Source: Pseudomonas mandelii | GTDB taxonomy: Bacteria > Pseudomonadota > Gammaproteobacteria > Pseudomonadales > Pseudomonadaceae | Assembly: GCF_024138395.1 (NCBI RefSeq) | Contig: NZ_JAMYDU010000012.1 | Location: forward strand, 1-64,000 | Reading direction: 5' to 3' | DNA length: 64,000 nucleotides | Part shown: positions 26,823 through 34,709 of the stretch, one piece after another | How positions within the stretch are numbered: position 1 is the first letter of the stretch | Layout of the letters: each line of letters starts with the position of its first letter | Made by a program: the position numbers and the translations under genes | Notes under the pieces: model-generated | What the model was told of the DNA's origin: nothing | The model's input: only the letters and a program-made list of their open reading frames with translations | The model's database searches: none

Positions 26823-27050
26823 ATGTCCGAGAAAGAGTCCATCACCACCCTGCTTACCCTGCTTGACTCCCGTCAGGCGCGCCTTGCCGCTGCATGCAAG
26901 GAAATCGCCGATTGGGTTGATAACCAAGGGCATCCGACAGCCCTCAGGATTCGCGATCGTCTGAATGACATCGAGAAAGACACGCCGCAGATTCGCAGCG
27001 CGTTGTCTTCACTCAAACCTGTCGAGCCGCCGCTGCCTCGGTTCAGATGA
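26823..27050 (+). CDS. Hypothetical protein (helical)
   Basis: 75 residues from the ATG at 26823 with GGAGG eight nt upstream. Amphipathic helices throughout (ITTLLTLLDSRQARLAAACKEIADWVDN). No known motif. A terminator lies downstream, and a weaker hairpin with T-run precedes the leader near 26760-26783. Confidence 0.6.
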   Translation: MSEKESITTLLTLLDSRQARLAAACKEIADWVDNQGHPTALRIRDRLNDIEKDTPQIRSALSSLKPVEPPLPRFR

Positions 27051-27153
27051 ATCGACCCAAGTACTTGAGCCAGGCACAAAGCCCCATTCAGGGCACCTGA
27101 ACGGTGACAATCGTCACCAGGCTTATACCTGCCTGTCATGCGTTACACACCCA

Positions 27154-27180
27154 CCCGGCCAGATTTGCCGGGATTTTTTT
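27154..27180 (+). terminator. Terminator after the 26823 gene
   Basis: CCCGGC...GCCGGG stem followed by ATTTTTTT, about 100 bp after the stop codon. The interval 27051-27355 holds this terminator and a second one, and no gene. Confidence 0.75.
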
Positions 27181-27257
27181 GTTCGTGTCTTTCCCATTTC
27201 ACACGGCCTTCACAACTCATGCCCTACAGTGCATCCACTCCTTTCAAGAAATCCCCT

Positions 27258-27286
27258 GGCCCGCCCGCATGCGGGCCTTTTTTTTG
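27258..27286 (+). terminator. Second terminator upstream of the 27356 gene
   Basis: GGCCCGC...GCGGGCC stem followed by a run of nine T. It isolates the next gene from upstream transcription. Confidence 0.8.
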
Positions 27287-27355
27287 CCTCCTATATAGCG
27301 AACGAACGCCCTCGCCCGTCTGTCGAACGATTACACGTCACGAAGGAGATGCCTC

Positions 27356-27640
27356 GTGGTCACTCACTTCAAAGTCGGCGGGCACCTGGCCTGCGGACAC
27401 AAAGGCAGCAACCTGACTTCAAGCCGAATACTGACCCGCGTGAAATGCCGAAGCTGCCGCAACACCGATGCGTTCAAAGAAGCACGCAAAGCCGAACGCA
27501 ACGCTGCCCGTCGGGCCGCACGCAAAACCAAAGCCGCCCACACCGCCAATGACTGGCGCGCCGCCTGGACCCAGCGACTGATCGAAATGCCCGGGTTGCA
27601 AAGACTGCCGCGTGGTTTCACGGGCCAGCCATTCGTGTAG
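27356..27640 (+). CDS. Small zinc-ribbon-like basic protein
   Basis: 94 residues from a GTG with AAGGAG about eight nt upstream. Possible zinc ligands are C-x-H (ACGHKG) and C-x-x-C (VKCRSCRN). The middle is very basic (ARKAERNAARRAARKTKAA), suggesting nucleic-acid binding. Similar small proteins occur in phage-like accessory regions. No function known. Confidence 0.6.
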   Translation: MVTHFKVGGHLACGHKGSNLTSSRILTRVKCRSCRNTDAFKEARKAERNAARRAARKTKAAHTANDWRAAWTQRLIEMPGLQRLPRGFTGQPFV

Positions 27641-27691
27641 CTGACTCCCGAACCCCGACATGGGGCGCTCGCTATAGGAGAGGAAATACCG

Positions 27692-28117
27692 ATGAACAGA
27701 CTTCTTCTGCTTCTGATCGTCTGCCTGTGCCCCACGTGGGTGATGGCCCAAGGGTGCGACGTCAAAACCCGATCCCAAAGCCCTTCAGTTCCCGTGATCG
27801 AAACGCATTCCTGTTATGAGTACGAAGGCATGCCCGTGGACTCTATCGATTGGTCCTGCAGCAATGAGAGCAAGGAAATGCTGACCAGCACCAAGAAAAA
27901 AGTCGCACAGTGCGGCGATCGCTATCGAGCCACCTGCCTGGGTAAATTGACCGCAGAGGCACTGGCCAACCCTCAGTCCATCAGCAAGGACAAGAACAGC
28001 AAACCGCTGAACATCCCCGACAATGCCCAAGTCATTACGTATTACTACAGCATCGAGAACCTGCCGCAGGCCAAGATCGATTGCGAAACCGGTGGTGGGA
28101 AATGGACGGAGAAGTAG
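27692..28117 (+). CDS. Exported hypothetical protein
   Basis: 141 residues with a strong signal peptide (MNRLLLLLIVCLCPTWVMAQ). The mature part has six Cys (QGCDV, HSCYEY, WSCSNE, AQCGDR, ATCLG, DCETGG), probably in disulfides in the periplasm or outside. GGAG precedes the ATG. No family recognised. Confidence 0.68.
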   Translation: MNRLLLLLIVCLCPTWVMAQGCDVKTRSQSPSVPVIETHSCYEYEGMPVDSIDWSCSNESKEMLTSTKKKVAQCGDRYRATCLGKLTAEALANPQSISKDKNSKPLNIPDNAQVITYYYSIENLPQAKIDCETGGGKWTEK

Positions 28118-28122
28118 CTGTT

Positions 28123-28788
28123 TTATGAGCTGAAGTTACTCATGGTCGCCGGTGCCATGATTTCACCCAGCGACATGCGTTTGAACGCCTCGACCAGGCG
28201 CCGGCCCTCCTCGGGCGCGCAAGAGATGGCCAATCGCATGGTCGCCTCACCCAGGTGCCAGATCAAAAAGGCTGCATCGGTCACTTGCTGCGCATCGCTG
28301 TCGGGAAACACTCGCAACATCGCATCGGCCAACAACCCGCCAGCGACACGACTCTCCTCCAGCTCCAACGCCAGAAGCTGTTTGTCCGCCTGCATGCCAG
28401 ACCAGATATCACGCATCGCAGGCGTAGCCAGAACAATCTCGTAATACTGATCGAGCAGGTCCGAATAGGCTTCGCGCAATCCTTGCGCATCCTCGACCGC
28501 AGCCAGTGCCCCTTCGATACAGCGACGACTCTCGGCGTTATAACGCTCGGCCAGCGTGCGGATGATCGAACTCTTATCGGGAAAATATTGATACAGAGAG
28601 CCGATAGAAATCTCAGAGCGCTCGGCAATTTCGCTCATCTTCACCTGATCGCTGCCCTTGGTCGCGATCAGTTGAGTCGCCACGCCCAGGATTCGCTCCT
28701 GACGCTCGCGGCTGCGTTGCTGCGTGGGATTGCGTCGGGTCGGCTCTGAAACAGATTGTTCGAACCCAGCGGCTGCTTTCTTTCGCAC
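28123..28788 (-). CDS. TetR-family transcriptional regulator
   Basis: About 221 residues if started at GTG 28788; the frame is open to 28854, but the upstream repeat suggests the shorter form. The N-terminal HTH is RSRERQERILGVATQLIATKGSDQVKMSEIAERSEISIGSLYQYFPDK, a classic TetR motif. The C-terminal ligand domain is helical. Divergent from the NmrA-type oxidoreductase, its likely target. Two related repeats in the shared upstream region are candidate operators. Confidence 0.85.
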   Translation of the reverse strand: MRKKAAAGFEQSVSEPTRRNPTQQRSRERQERILGVATQLIATKGSDQVKMSEIAERSEISIGSLYQYFPDKSSIIRTLAERYNAESRRCIEGALAAVEDAQGLREAYSDLLDQYYEIVLATPAMRDIWSGMQADKQLLALELEESRVAGGLLADAMLRVFPDSDAQQVTDAAFLIWHLGEATMRLAISCAPEEGRRLVEAFKRMSLGEIMAPATMSNFSS

Positions 28789-28808
28789 TGGTGGATTTCC
28801 CGATTTAT

Positions 28809-28948
28809 AAACATGACAAGCACTCACCTTAGCACCACCTGTCATTGCGCCCAATGGGCAGCAGCCATACGTCGGCTTCTACGATTTTGTCGGTTGACGG
28901 TAGAACGTGAGCGTTTATCATCTTTTAAACATGAGCATCACTCACATT
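28809..28948. promoter_or_regulatory. Pair of direct repeats between tetR and NmrA-type gene
   Basis: AAACATGACAAGCACTCAC (28809-28827) and AAACATGAGCATCACTCAC (28927-28945) match at 16 of 19 positions in the same orientation. The second contains the TGAG...CTCA inverted pattern. They flank the divergent promoters and are reasonable operator candidates for the TetR regulator; binding is inferred. Confidence 0.5.
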
Positions 28949-28968
28949 AACCGATGGAGATGAACGCG

Positions 28969-29805
28969 ATGACAGCCACCCAAGAGACAATTCTGATCCT
29001 CGGCGCCACAGGCAAAACCGGGCGACGGATCACCCAACGACTCAAAGCGGCCGGACAGCCGGTGCGCGAGGGGTCGCGCGCGGCGAATCCACCGTTCGAC
29101 TGGGAGGATCAAACCACGTGGAATGCCGCGCTGGAGGGAATCCACGCCGTTTACATCGCCTATCAACCAGACCTCGCCGTCCCCGGTGCCCTCGAAACCG
29201 TCCAGGCGTTTACCGATCTGGCCGTCAAAAGCGGCGTCAGCAAACTGGTCCTGCTGTCCGGGCGTGGTGAAGTCGAAGCGGAACAAGCTGAACGAGTGAT
29301 ACAAAACAGCGGCGTCGACTGGACCATCCTGCGTGCCAGCTGGTTCAGCCAGAACTTCAGCGAGGCGCACTTTCTGGAGCCGGTTCTTCAGGGAGAACTG
29401 GCACTGCCCGTGGGGAACATTGCAGAGCCCTTCGTCGATGCAGAAGACATCGCCGAAATCGCTGTCGAGGCGCTGACCAAACCCGGCCATTCAAGCCAGC
29501 TCTATGAACTGACGGGGCCGCGAGCATTGACCTTTGCCGAAGCCGTCAATGAAATCGCCCGCGAGACCCAACGCGATATCCGTTTTGTCGCCGTACCGCC
29601 GCAGGCTTATCGGCAGGCGCTGGAACAGGAGCAACTGCCCGCTCAGTTGATCGACCTGGTGCTGTATCTGTTCACAACGGTACTCGATGGCCGCAATACA
29701 CCGATTGCCGACGGTGTGCAGCGTGCACTGGGCCGGCCTGCGCGGGACTTCACCGATTATGTTCGGCGCACGGCAGTTACGGGGGGTTGGGGTGGCGAAA
29801 GCTGA
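28969..29805 (+). CDS. NmrA-like NAD(P)-binding oxidoreductase
   Basis: 278 residues from ATG 28969, with GGAG nine nt upstream; ATGs at 28954 and 28960 are alternatives. N-terminal Rossmann motif ILILGATGKTGRRITQRL (GxxGxxG) and later YIAYQPD, LRASWFSQNF, FVDAEDIAEIAVEAL, as in NmrA/HSCARG-type atypical SDR proteins. Some are redox-sensing regulators, others quinone reductases. Likely repressed by the divergent TetR protein. Confidence 0.85.
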   Translation: MTATQETILILGATGKTGRRITQRLKAAGQPVREGSRAANPPFDWEDQTTWNAALEGIHAVYIAYQPDLAVPGALETVQAFTDLAVKSGVSKLVLLSGRGEVEAEQAERVIQNSGVDWTILRASWFSQNFSEAHFLEPVLQGELALPVGNIAEPFVDAEDIAEIAVEALTKPGHSSQLYELTGPRALTFAEAVNEIARETQRDIRFVAVPPQAYRQALEQEQLPAQLIDLVLYLFTTVLDGRNTPIADGVQRALGRPARDFTDYVRRTAVTGGWGGES

Positions 29806-29898
29806 AATTGCAGAGGAAGGAGTCTGTCAAAAATTGCCAGGCTGAGGATTCAAGAAATGCGTGGTGCCATCGTGCCCGACCCAGCGGGGACCACGAGA

Positions 29899-30084
29899 TT
29901 AGATCAGTCGAGCCACCAAGGCGACGACGACAAAAGTCGCCAGGGCCAACGCGGCACCGATACTGAACGGCAGCAGAGTAGCGCGGGTGGCGGTCGGGGC
30001 CGGGCTGCGCATTTCTTCGGCCAGCGCGGCCACATCGCGGTGCAGCTGCTCAATGCTGGCTTGATTCGTAGGTTGTATGGACAT
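29899..30084 (-). CDS. Small membrane protein with C-terminal TM
   Basis: 61 residues from ATG 30084, with GGAAG about eight nt upstream. N-terminal helix (ASIEQLHRDVAALAEEMRS) then one C-terminal hydrophobic segment (LLPFSIGAALALATFVVVALVARLI). A tail-anchored layout, like the next gene on the same strand. Function unknown. Confidence 0.6.
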   Translation of the reverse strand: MSIQPTNQASIEQLHRDVAALAEEMRSPAPTATRATLLPFSIGAALALATFVVVALVARLI

Positions 30085-30211
30085 ACTGCGTCTTCCTTTG
30101 CAGGTCACGGGTCGCGTCTGCTGTGTGAACCCATGTTAGGCAATGTGGGCTGCGCAACGGCAAAACTCAAGAACCGCCGATGGATGGCCCCGCGGCCGCG
30201 AATACTGGTGC

Positions 30212-30406
30212 TCAGAGCTTGGTCCAAAGGCCAACAGCGGCGACGATGGCGGTCACCATACCAGCCCCCACCGCGAACGGATACCAGAAGGTCTCTTGCT
30301 TGAGCTTGCCTTCCTCCGCCATGAATTTGCGGGTTTCGGCCATGAACTTTCGGATCTCGACTTGTAATTTATCGAGCTCGAGATTGTCGCGGTCGTTTTG
30401 TAACAT
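30212..30406 (-). CDS. Small membrane protein with coiled coil
   Basis: 64 residues. The charged N-terminal helix has a tandem RKFMAE repeat. It is followed by a single TM segment (FAVGAGMVTAIVAAVGLW). AAAGGA lies about ten nt before the ATG. The layout matches the 29899 gene. Holin-like or anchoring roles are possible, but nothing decides this. Confidence 0.6.
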   Translation of the reverse strand: MLQNDRDNLELDKLQVEIRKFMAETRKFMAEEGKLKQETFWYPFAVGAGMVTAIVAAVGLWTKL

Positions 30407-30571
30407 GAGTTAATCCTTTCGGATTTTGCTGTTCTAAAGGTTCTCGCCAAACTGTCGGCGATTTCTACCATTTCCTGCCCTCTCAATATTTCTTATTAAT
30501 CCATTCCGGAATAGCGGATAACTCCCGCCTAAATCGTAGGAAAAATCCGAGAGTTGGGTAAGGAGGTATGC

Positions 30572-30814
30572 GTGCTGTATTTGAAGGCGGCGGCTATCGC
30601 CGCGATCAGTTTGGGGCATGGCACTGAGCAGCCACCGGCTGAATCCGCGGCGTCGATAAGGACTGACTTCACCGGCCGCGCCGATGGTCTGTCGATCAGC
30701 TTTGAGCAGCACCTGCTGGGTTCCAGGATCAAGTTCAATGAAGCTGGCGGCACGCTGACGCTGTGCGGACTTCCCCGCCAGCTCACCGATCAGCTCAAAC
30801 GCGCAGCTGGCTAA
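30572..30814 (+). CDS. Hypothetical protein (possibly exported)
   Basis: 80 residues from a GTG with GGAGG five nt upstream. N-terminal hydrophobic stretch (MLYLKAAAIAAISLGHG) could be a weak signal. The remaining part is an alpha/beta domain (LSISFEQHLLGSRIKFNEAGG). No family recognised. Moderate support only. Confidence 0.45.
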   Translation: MLYLKAAAIAAISLGHGTEQPPAESAASIRTDFTGRADGLSISFEQHLLGSRIKFNEAGGTLTLCGLPRQLTDQLKRAAG

Positions 30815-30826
30815 TCTCTCTTATGG

Positions 30827-31066
30827 CTACAGACGTTTCTGTTCAATGAGTGCTTGAGCTATTGTGTCCAACTCTTCATGGGCTGCAAGCTCGTCAGTCC
30901 AGCGCCCTGCCACCTCTTGGTAATACTCGACCGCTTTGGGGCTATCACCCTCTGGCTGAATAGGGCCGAGAAACGCCACCTGCGGGGGACCATCCTTTTG
31001 TGGGCCGAACGTGATCCACACTTTTGGGTCGCTCTCTGGGTAACCGTACGAATCCCAATAAGCCAT
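30827..31066 (-). CDS. Hypothetical protein
   Basis: 79 residues from ATG 31066, with GAGGAG seven nt upstream. Acidic soluble protein (MAYWDSYGYPESDPKVWITFGPQ...). No motif recognised. One of several small genes in the accessory stretch left of the island. Confidence 0.55.
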   Translation of the reverse strand: MAYWDSYGYPESDPKVWITFGPQKDGPPQVAFLGPIQPEGDSPKAVEYYQEVAGRWTDELAAHEELDTIAQALIEQKRL

Positions 31067-31233
31067 ATCGACTCTCCTCAATCCGGTCTCACGCCGGGTC
31101 CATCAACCAATAGTCCACAAATACACTTCACGCCAGCCGGCGAGGCCCGGCGCCTGACTGGAAAGCAATTATGATCCCTTCCCACCAGATACTGGTTGGC
31201 AGCAGGTTGCAGCCTGACCAACCCTCACCTTTT

Positions 31234-31494
31234 TCAGGCGTTCTCCACAATCAGTTGATGCTTTGTAGTCTCTACACGCGTAATCGCAGGCACTTGGCCC
31301 TGCTGAGAGTGGATCATCAGATATTGCTGGGTGCGCTCAGTATCAAAGACCTGATTGGCTGCCTCCATCTCCTCAATCAACTGCCGATTGACTGAGTAGT
31401 AACCACAGCTCGCACATTTAAACTCATCAAAACTGCCTACTGGATAAGCCTTCTCGGCGGTATCTCCGCATACGACGCAGACAGTGATGCTCAT
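31234..31494 (-). CDS. Small zinc-ribbon-like protein
   Basis: 86 residues from ATG 31494, with GGAGG six nt upstream; upstream extension is unlikely. Two knuckles, CVVCG and CASCG, form a likely four-Cys zinc ribbon. A helix follows (NRQLIEEMEAANQVFDTERTQQ). May bind nucleic acid or protein. Unknown role. Confidence 0.62.
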   Translation of the reverse strand: MSITVCVVCGDTAEKAYPVGSFDEFKCASCGYYSVNRQLIEEMEAANQVFDTERTQQYLMIHSQQGQVPAITRVETTKHQLIVENA

Positions 31495-31625
31495 ACGCAC
31501 CTCCGTTGAATGATCTATCAACTGTAGCTGATCCCGAAAGCGCGGAGAGTATGCAGGTCCGAACTGGTCGGTGATTGTTGGGCATGGGAGATTCAGCACC
31601 CTGCCGAGCCGGGTTGGAGCGGAGC

Positions 31626-31763
31626 TCAATTACTTCGCTGACTCCATCCGATCAGCATAAACGCGGCTCCCGGAATCCAGAGTCCAGGACTTTCAACACC
31701 CAAACCGCAGACAAACAATGACATCCCCACTACGAACAGCGGCTTTCTAAATACATTTTCCAT
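31626..31763 (-). CDS. Very small membrane protein (45 aa)
   Basis: 45 codons from ATG 31763 with GGAG about 11 nt upstream. Two hydrophobic stretches (LFVVGMSLFVCGLG and LWIPGAAFMLIGW) separated by a short turn suggest a two-helix membrane peptide. Same strand as the zinc-ribbon gene downstream. No homologue recognised, so this rests on composition and the ribosome binding site. Confidence 0.45.
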   Translation of the reverse strand: MENVFRKPLFVVGMSLFVCGLGVESPGLWIPGAAFMLIGWSQRSN

Positions 31764-31837
31764 AATTTCTACCACTCCTTTTAAGAATCACTCCCATTAA
31801 ATCATAAAGCCTGCCGGTCGGCGGGCGAGGAATCCCC

Positions 31838-31897
31838 ATGACCAAAGAAAATGTATACGACGGACAAATCAGCCCAATGGTCCAAACGGCGAATTGA
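31838..31897 (+). pseudogene. Short truncated ORF near the island edge
   Basis: MTKENVYDGQISPMVQTAN then stop. The opening resembles the start of a longer Pseudomonas small accessory protein (MTKENVYDAQISP-type), so this may be a remnant cut by rearrangement next to the island. The stretch 31764-32689 (926 bp) otherwise holds an inverted repeat (32076-32111), the presumed attL, the 23-bp repeat and IS-like end sequence, but no intact gene. Confidence 0.35.
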
Positions 31898-32119
31898 GGT
31901 GACAGGGGAGCTAAAGGTTTTGATTGATCGAATCATGTCCCGCCAGTCAGGACGAGGTCCGCTCGACGTAGCTGATCGTGTCTGAGGATGTCACGCCAAT
32001 GACAGTGACGATGTTGCGCAGGAGGTTTGATTGGCCAGGGAGGCCGCTGGTGTGTCGAAGCCGACCAGAAACAAACAAGGGTTTGCATTAGCTTTCGCCC
32101 GCAAACCCTTGATTTTAGA

Positions 32120-32142
32120 TGGTGCCGAAGCCGGGGTCGAAC
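32120..32142. other. Candidate attL (degenerate copy of tRNA-Leu 3' end)
   Basis: TGGTGCC-GAAGCCGG-GGTCGAAC aligns to the tRNA-Leu 3' end at 44713-44736 in the same orientation with one deletion and two substitutions. This is what a P4-type integrase leaves at the far end of an island. Confidence 0.6.
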
Positions 32143-32196
32143 ATAGAGTCTAAAGACCGCCTAATTGCTGGTTTTCTCTACTCTTAGGCTAGGCAC

Positions 32197-32219
32197 ATAT
32201 ACCTAAACGTATACCTAAA
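32197..32219. repeat. 23-bp direct repeat, left copy
   Basis: Exact copy of 44580-44602, same orientation. Each copy contains ATACCTAAA twice, 12 bp apart. It lies about 55 bp inside the candidate attL. Probable integrase arm-binding site. Confidence 0.75.
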
Positions 32220-32265
32220 ACGGGAAGTACCCACCTCCGCGCCTCCAGCCAGTTGCCTATTGGGT

Positions 32266-32356
32266 AATTGCACAGACTTGCCCACCCATTTGCATTCGAC
32301 CTGACCAGTCACTTGTATCGGATTTGACCAGCACGCTTCGTGGCCATGACCGGCAG
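32266..32356. repeat. IS-like terminal sequence, left inverted copy
   Basis: About 91 bp roughly 85% identical, in inverted orientation, to 35793-35884. Contains repeated TGACCAG units, as seen in ends of IS21-family elements. No intact transposase remains inside. Confidence 0.6.
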
Positions 32357-32513
32357 AGAACGACCGATTCTGTTGAAAAAGTCGGCCATGGTTTGGTCAA
32401 CGACGCCTCGGACGGATAGCCCAATCTGCTCAATCAGTTCCGGCAACAGACTCAGCGTAGCTATTCAATCGCCATCGCTCCACCCACCGGCGGCTCTGGG
32501 CCGTTCTCGGGGA

Positions 32514-32546
32514 GCCTACAGAATTCGGAAAAAATCGTACGCTAAG
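32514..32546. repeat. 33-bp inverted repeat, left copy
   Basis: Exact reverse complement of 35751-35783. On the right the adjacent GCGTACGATTTTTT unit is duplicated. With the outer pair, it shows that the 3.6-kb module has matching inverted ends. The left end has about 160 bp of extra sequence between the two repeats. Confidence 0.7.
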
Positions 32547-32689
32547 GTGTAGGACTCTAGTGGCGGGCTAGATTCAGAGTTCACCCACCTCTATCCGCCT
32601 GGCTCTCGAAGGCCCACGGGCTGTGGCCTATACTGAATCGGTCAATGTGTCCGCAACCAGCATGTAGCACTGAAAGGAATCCCCGCGAT

Positions 32690-32932
32690 ATGGCCGATAT
32701 CGAAAACCCCTCTGAACAGCTTGAAGCGCATATTACCGAGTTGAAAGCGCAGTATCAGCGGTTGCAGGACGATTATGACGATGAAGTTCTTTTGTGCACG
32801 GGCCTGCTGCACGCCCTGGCCAATGCAGACTATGGCCTCTGTGAGGCGCTGGTGAAGCACGCCGACTGCTCGGCTGAGCGCAAAGCCGATGCACTGCAAT
32901 ACATCGCCGATGCGCGTGCTGGATATGGCTGA
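32690..32932 (+). CDS. Hypothetical coiled-coil protein
   Basis: 80 residues from ATG 32690 with AAAGGA upstream. Predicted coiled coil (EQLEAHITELKAQYQRLQDDYDD), then a short helical domain (CEALVKHADCSAERKADALQYIADARAGYG). It precedes the HNH nuclease gene on the same strand by 36 bp, so they may form an operon. No family recognised. Confidence 0.55.
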   Translation: MADIENPSEQLEAHITELKAQYQRLQDDYDDEVLLCTGLLHALANADYGLCEALVKHADCSAERKADALQYIADARAGYG

Positions 32933-32968
32933 GCGGCTTCGTCATAGATCAACAGCGAGGGTGTCAAA

Positions 32969-33937
32969 ATGTCGAAAGGAGATCGCCTTTTCCGGGGGCC
33001 TGAAAGTCATGCTGCGGAAAAACTATCCAGGGATGCACTGGCGCCATTCCTGAAAGATCGAGGCTACGCTGTCATTGACGACAAGCGAATTCAAACGGGC
33101 GTGGCCACTCAACAGTTCATCGTCACCCGCACTCCTGATGGCCAGGTACTGAGAATGCGCGTCCGACTGTGCTGGAGGCGCGATGGACGAAACCCCAACG
33201 AGAAGAAGTACTCCGCGGCTCAACTGGCGGCGCATCTGCGGTCGGGCGGATGGGATGCGACACTGGAGCACATCACCACCCGAGACACGAAGCGCGGGCT
33301 CACTCACAATCTGCTTTTACAGCGTGACGGAGGCGCCATTATCTTCGCCGCGCTCATTCCTATCGAAAGTCTGCACAATATCTGGAACCGCCAGCGAGAG
33401 GTTAGCGATGACCTGCAACGCCGTGGATTGAAGGGACGAGCACAGAAGAATCACGCTCAGAACGGCACCAGCCCGACTCTGTGGTTGCAGGATGACCGGA
33501 CACCTGACGGACACGAGGTGGCCGATGCACTATGGCAGTGGCCGGGTGTGATCGATTTAGCCAAGCTCACTCCCCATGCAGTGAAGTCGCTACTGGTCGA
33601 TGATACCTATGACGACTGCCCGACGCCGGACTACTCGACTCTGGGCCGGGATGAAGGCGAGCGTATGCCCGTGCTTCGCTCGGAGGTCCGTCGCGATCCG
33701 CATGTACGTCGAGCTGTACTCGAAAGGGCCGGGTTTGCGTGCGAGCGTGAGAATTGTGGCAAGCGCCGGGACTTCCCTGGCTTCCTGGATGTTCATCACA
33801 TCTTAGGGGCCGAGAAGTCAGATCGTGTTTACAACTGTGTGGCCCTGTGCCCGTGCTGTCACCGCGAAGCGCACTATGCGCCATATGCGGATGAACTCAA
33901 CAAGCAGCTACTTACATACGCCAAGAGGCTCGGCTGA
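32969..33937 (+). CDS. HNH endonuclease with unknown N-terminal domain
   Basis: 322 residues. The C-terminal HNH domain (about 245-320) is complete: RRAVLERAGFACERENCG, the catalytic LDVHHI, and NCVALCPCCHREAHY with the zinc cysteines. The N-terminal about 200 residues form an alpha/beta domain I do not recognise (RVRLCWRRDGRNPNEKKYSAAQLAAHL). This layout is common in McrA-like or restriction-type nucleases. GAGGG lies seven nt before the ATG. It sits in the inverted-repeat-bounded module, so a defence role is inferred. Confidence 0.82.
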   Translation: MSKGDRLFRGPESHAAEKLSRDALAPFLKDRGYAVIDDKRIQTGVATQQFIVTRTPDGQVLRMRVRLCWRRDGRNPNEKKYSAAQLAAHLRSGGWDATLEHITTRDTKRGLTHNLLLQRDGGAIIFAALIPIESLHNIWNRQREVSDDLQRRGLKGRAQKNHAQNGTSPTLWLQDDRTPDGHEVADALWQWPGVIDLAKLTPHAVKSLLVDDTYDDCPTPDYSTLGRDEGERMPVLRSEVRRDPHVRRAVLERAGFACERENCGKRRDFPGFLDVHHILGAEKSDRVYNCVALCPCCHREAHYAPYADELNKQLLTYAKRLG

Positions 33938-33961
33938 ACCACTCCGCAGTGTGAGGGGCCA

Positions 33962-34603
33962 CTACACCTGTGGGGCCAAGGGGTTAAGCGGCGGCAGGCA
34001 GTCCTTAAACTTTGTCTGGATGACTCGCATCGGGTTGATGCAGCAATCATTGCCAGTGAGGATCGCCGCGAGCATGCCCGTCATGGTCATCAAGCCGTTG
34101 GAGTTCCGCAGGACTTGCAGTACGAGTTGGGTAGGATAGCCCTCCAGGTGCCGACGCAGCGGGTGAATGCCGCTGTGCACATAGGAATTCATCGCCGACC
34201 AGGAAATGTCTTTGAACTGGATCAGCATGGATGAGGCCCCAACCGGAGCCTTCTTCACGATAGCCTCTGTCATCTCCCCAACTTGGGGGAGTTTATTGGC
34301 TACCCGCGCGCTTTCCTCTGTCAGCGGTGCCATGAGCTTTTGGATGGCCAGGTCACTCGCAGCGTACAACATCCACATCGCCCTGGTGAGAGCTTCAAAC
34401 TGGAGGCGTAGCGCCGACATCGCGGTGGTTGGACTGCCATGCTCGAACAGAATGCGTAGTGCCTGAGCGTGTTCTAGGGCGACTCCACAGGCAATCATCG
34501 AAGCCTCAAACCGCTCGCCGGGATGTGTGGGGACGCCTTCGAGCAGTCGCAGGATCTCGGCCTGTAGATCAGCCGAGCGGGTGAGCATTTCCTCAAGCGT
34601 CAT
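33962..34603 (-). CDS. Hypothetical helical protein (DUF5677/HEPN-like pattern)
   Basis: 213 residues, almost all helical. Features: SALRLQFEALTRAMWMLYAA and MNSYVHSGIHPLRRHLEG. The R...E...R...W helix followed by Y-V-H-x-G is shared with the gene at 38875, and resembles proteins of the DUF5677 type that have a HEPN-like fold. I cannot prove RNase activity. It is convergent with the HNH gene. GGGAAG upstream supports the start. Confidence 0.55.
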   Translation of the reverse strand: MTLEEMLTRSADLQAEILRLLEGVPTHPGERFEASMIACGVALEHAQALRILFEHGSPTTAMSALRLQFEALTRAMWMLYAASDLAIQKLMAPLTEESARVANKLPQVGEMTEAIVKKAPVGASSMLIQFKDISWSAMNSYVHSGIHPLRRHLEGYPTQLVLQVLRNSNGLMTMTGMLAAILTGNDCCINPMRVIQTKFKDCLPPLNPLAPQV

Positions 34604-34709
34604 ATCGGACTTCCCTGATGCGGTATTGAAGAAGTTCGGAGTTGAGGCAATCCAGCCCCATACCGTTGAGGCACTGATCTGAACTGATGAGAGTCGGTCA
34701 TCTCGCAGG

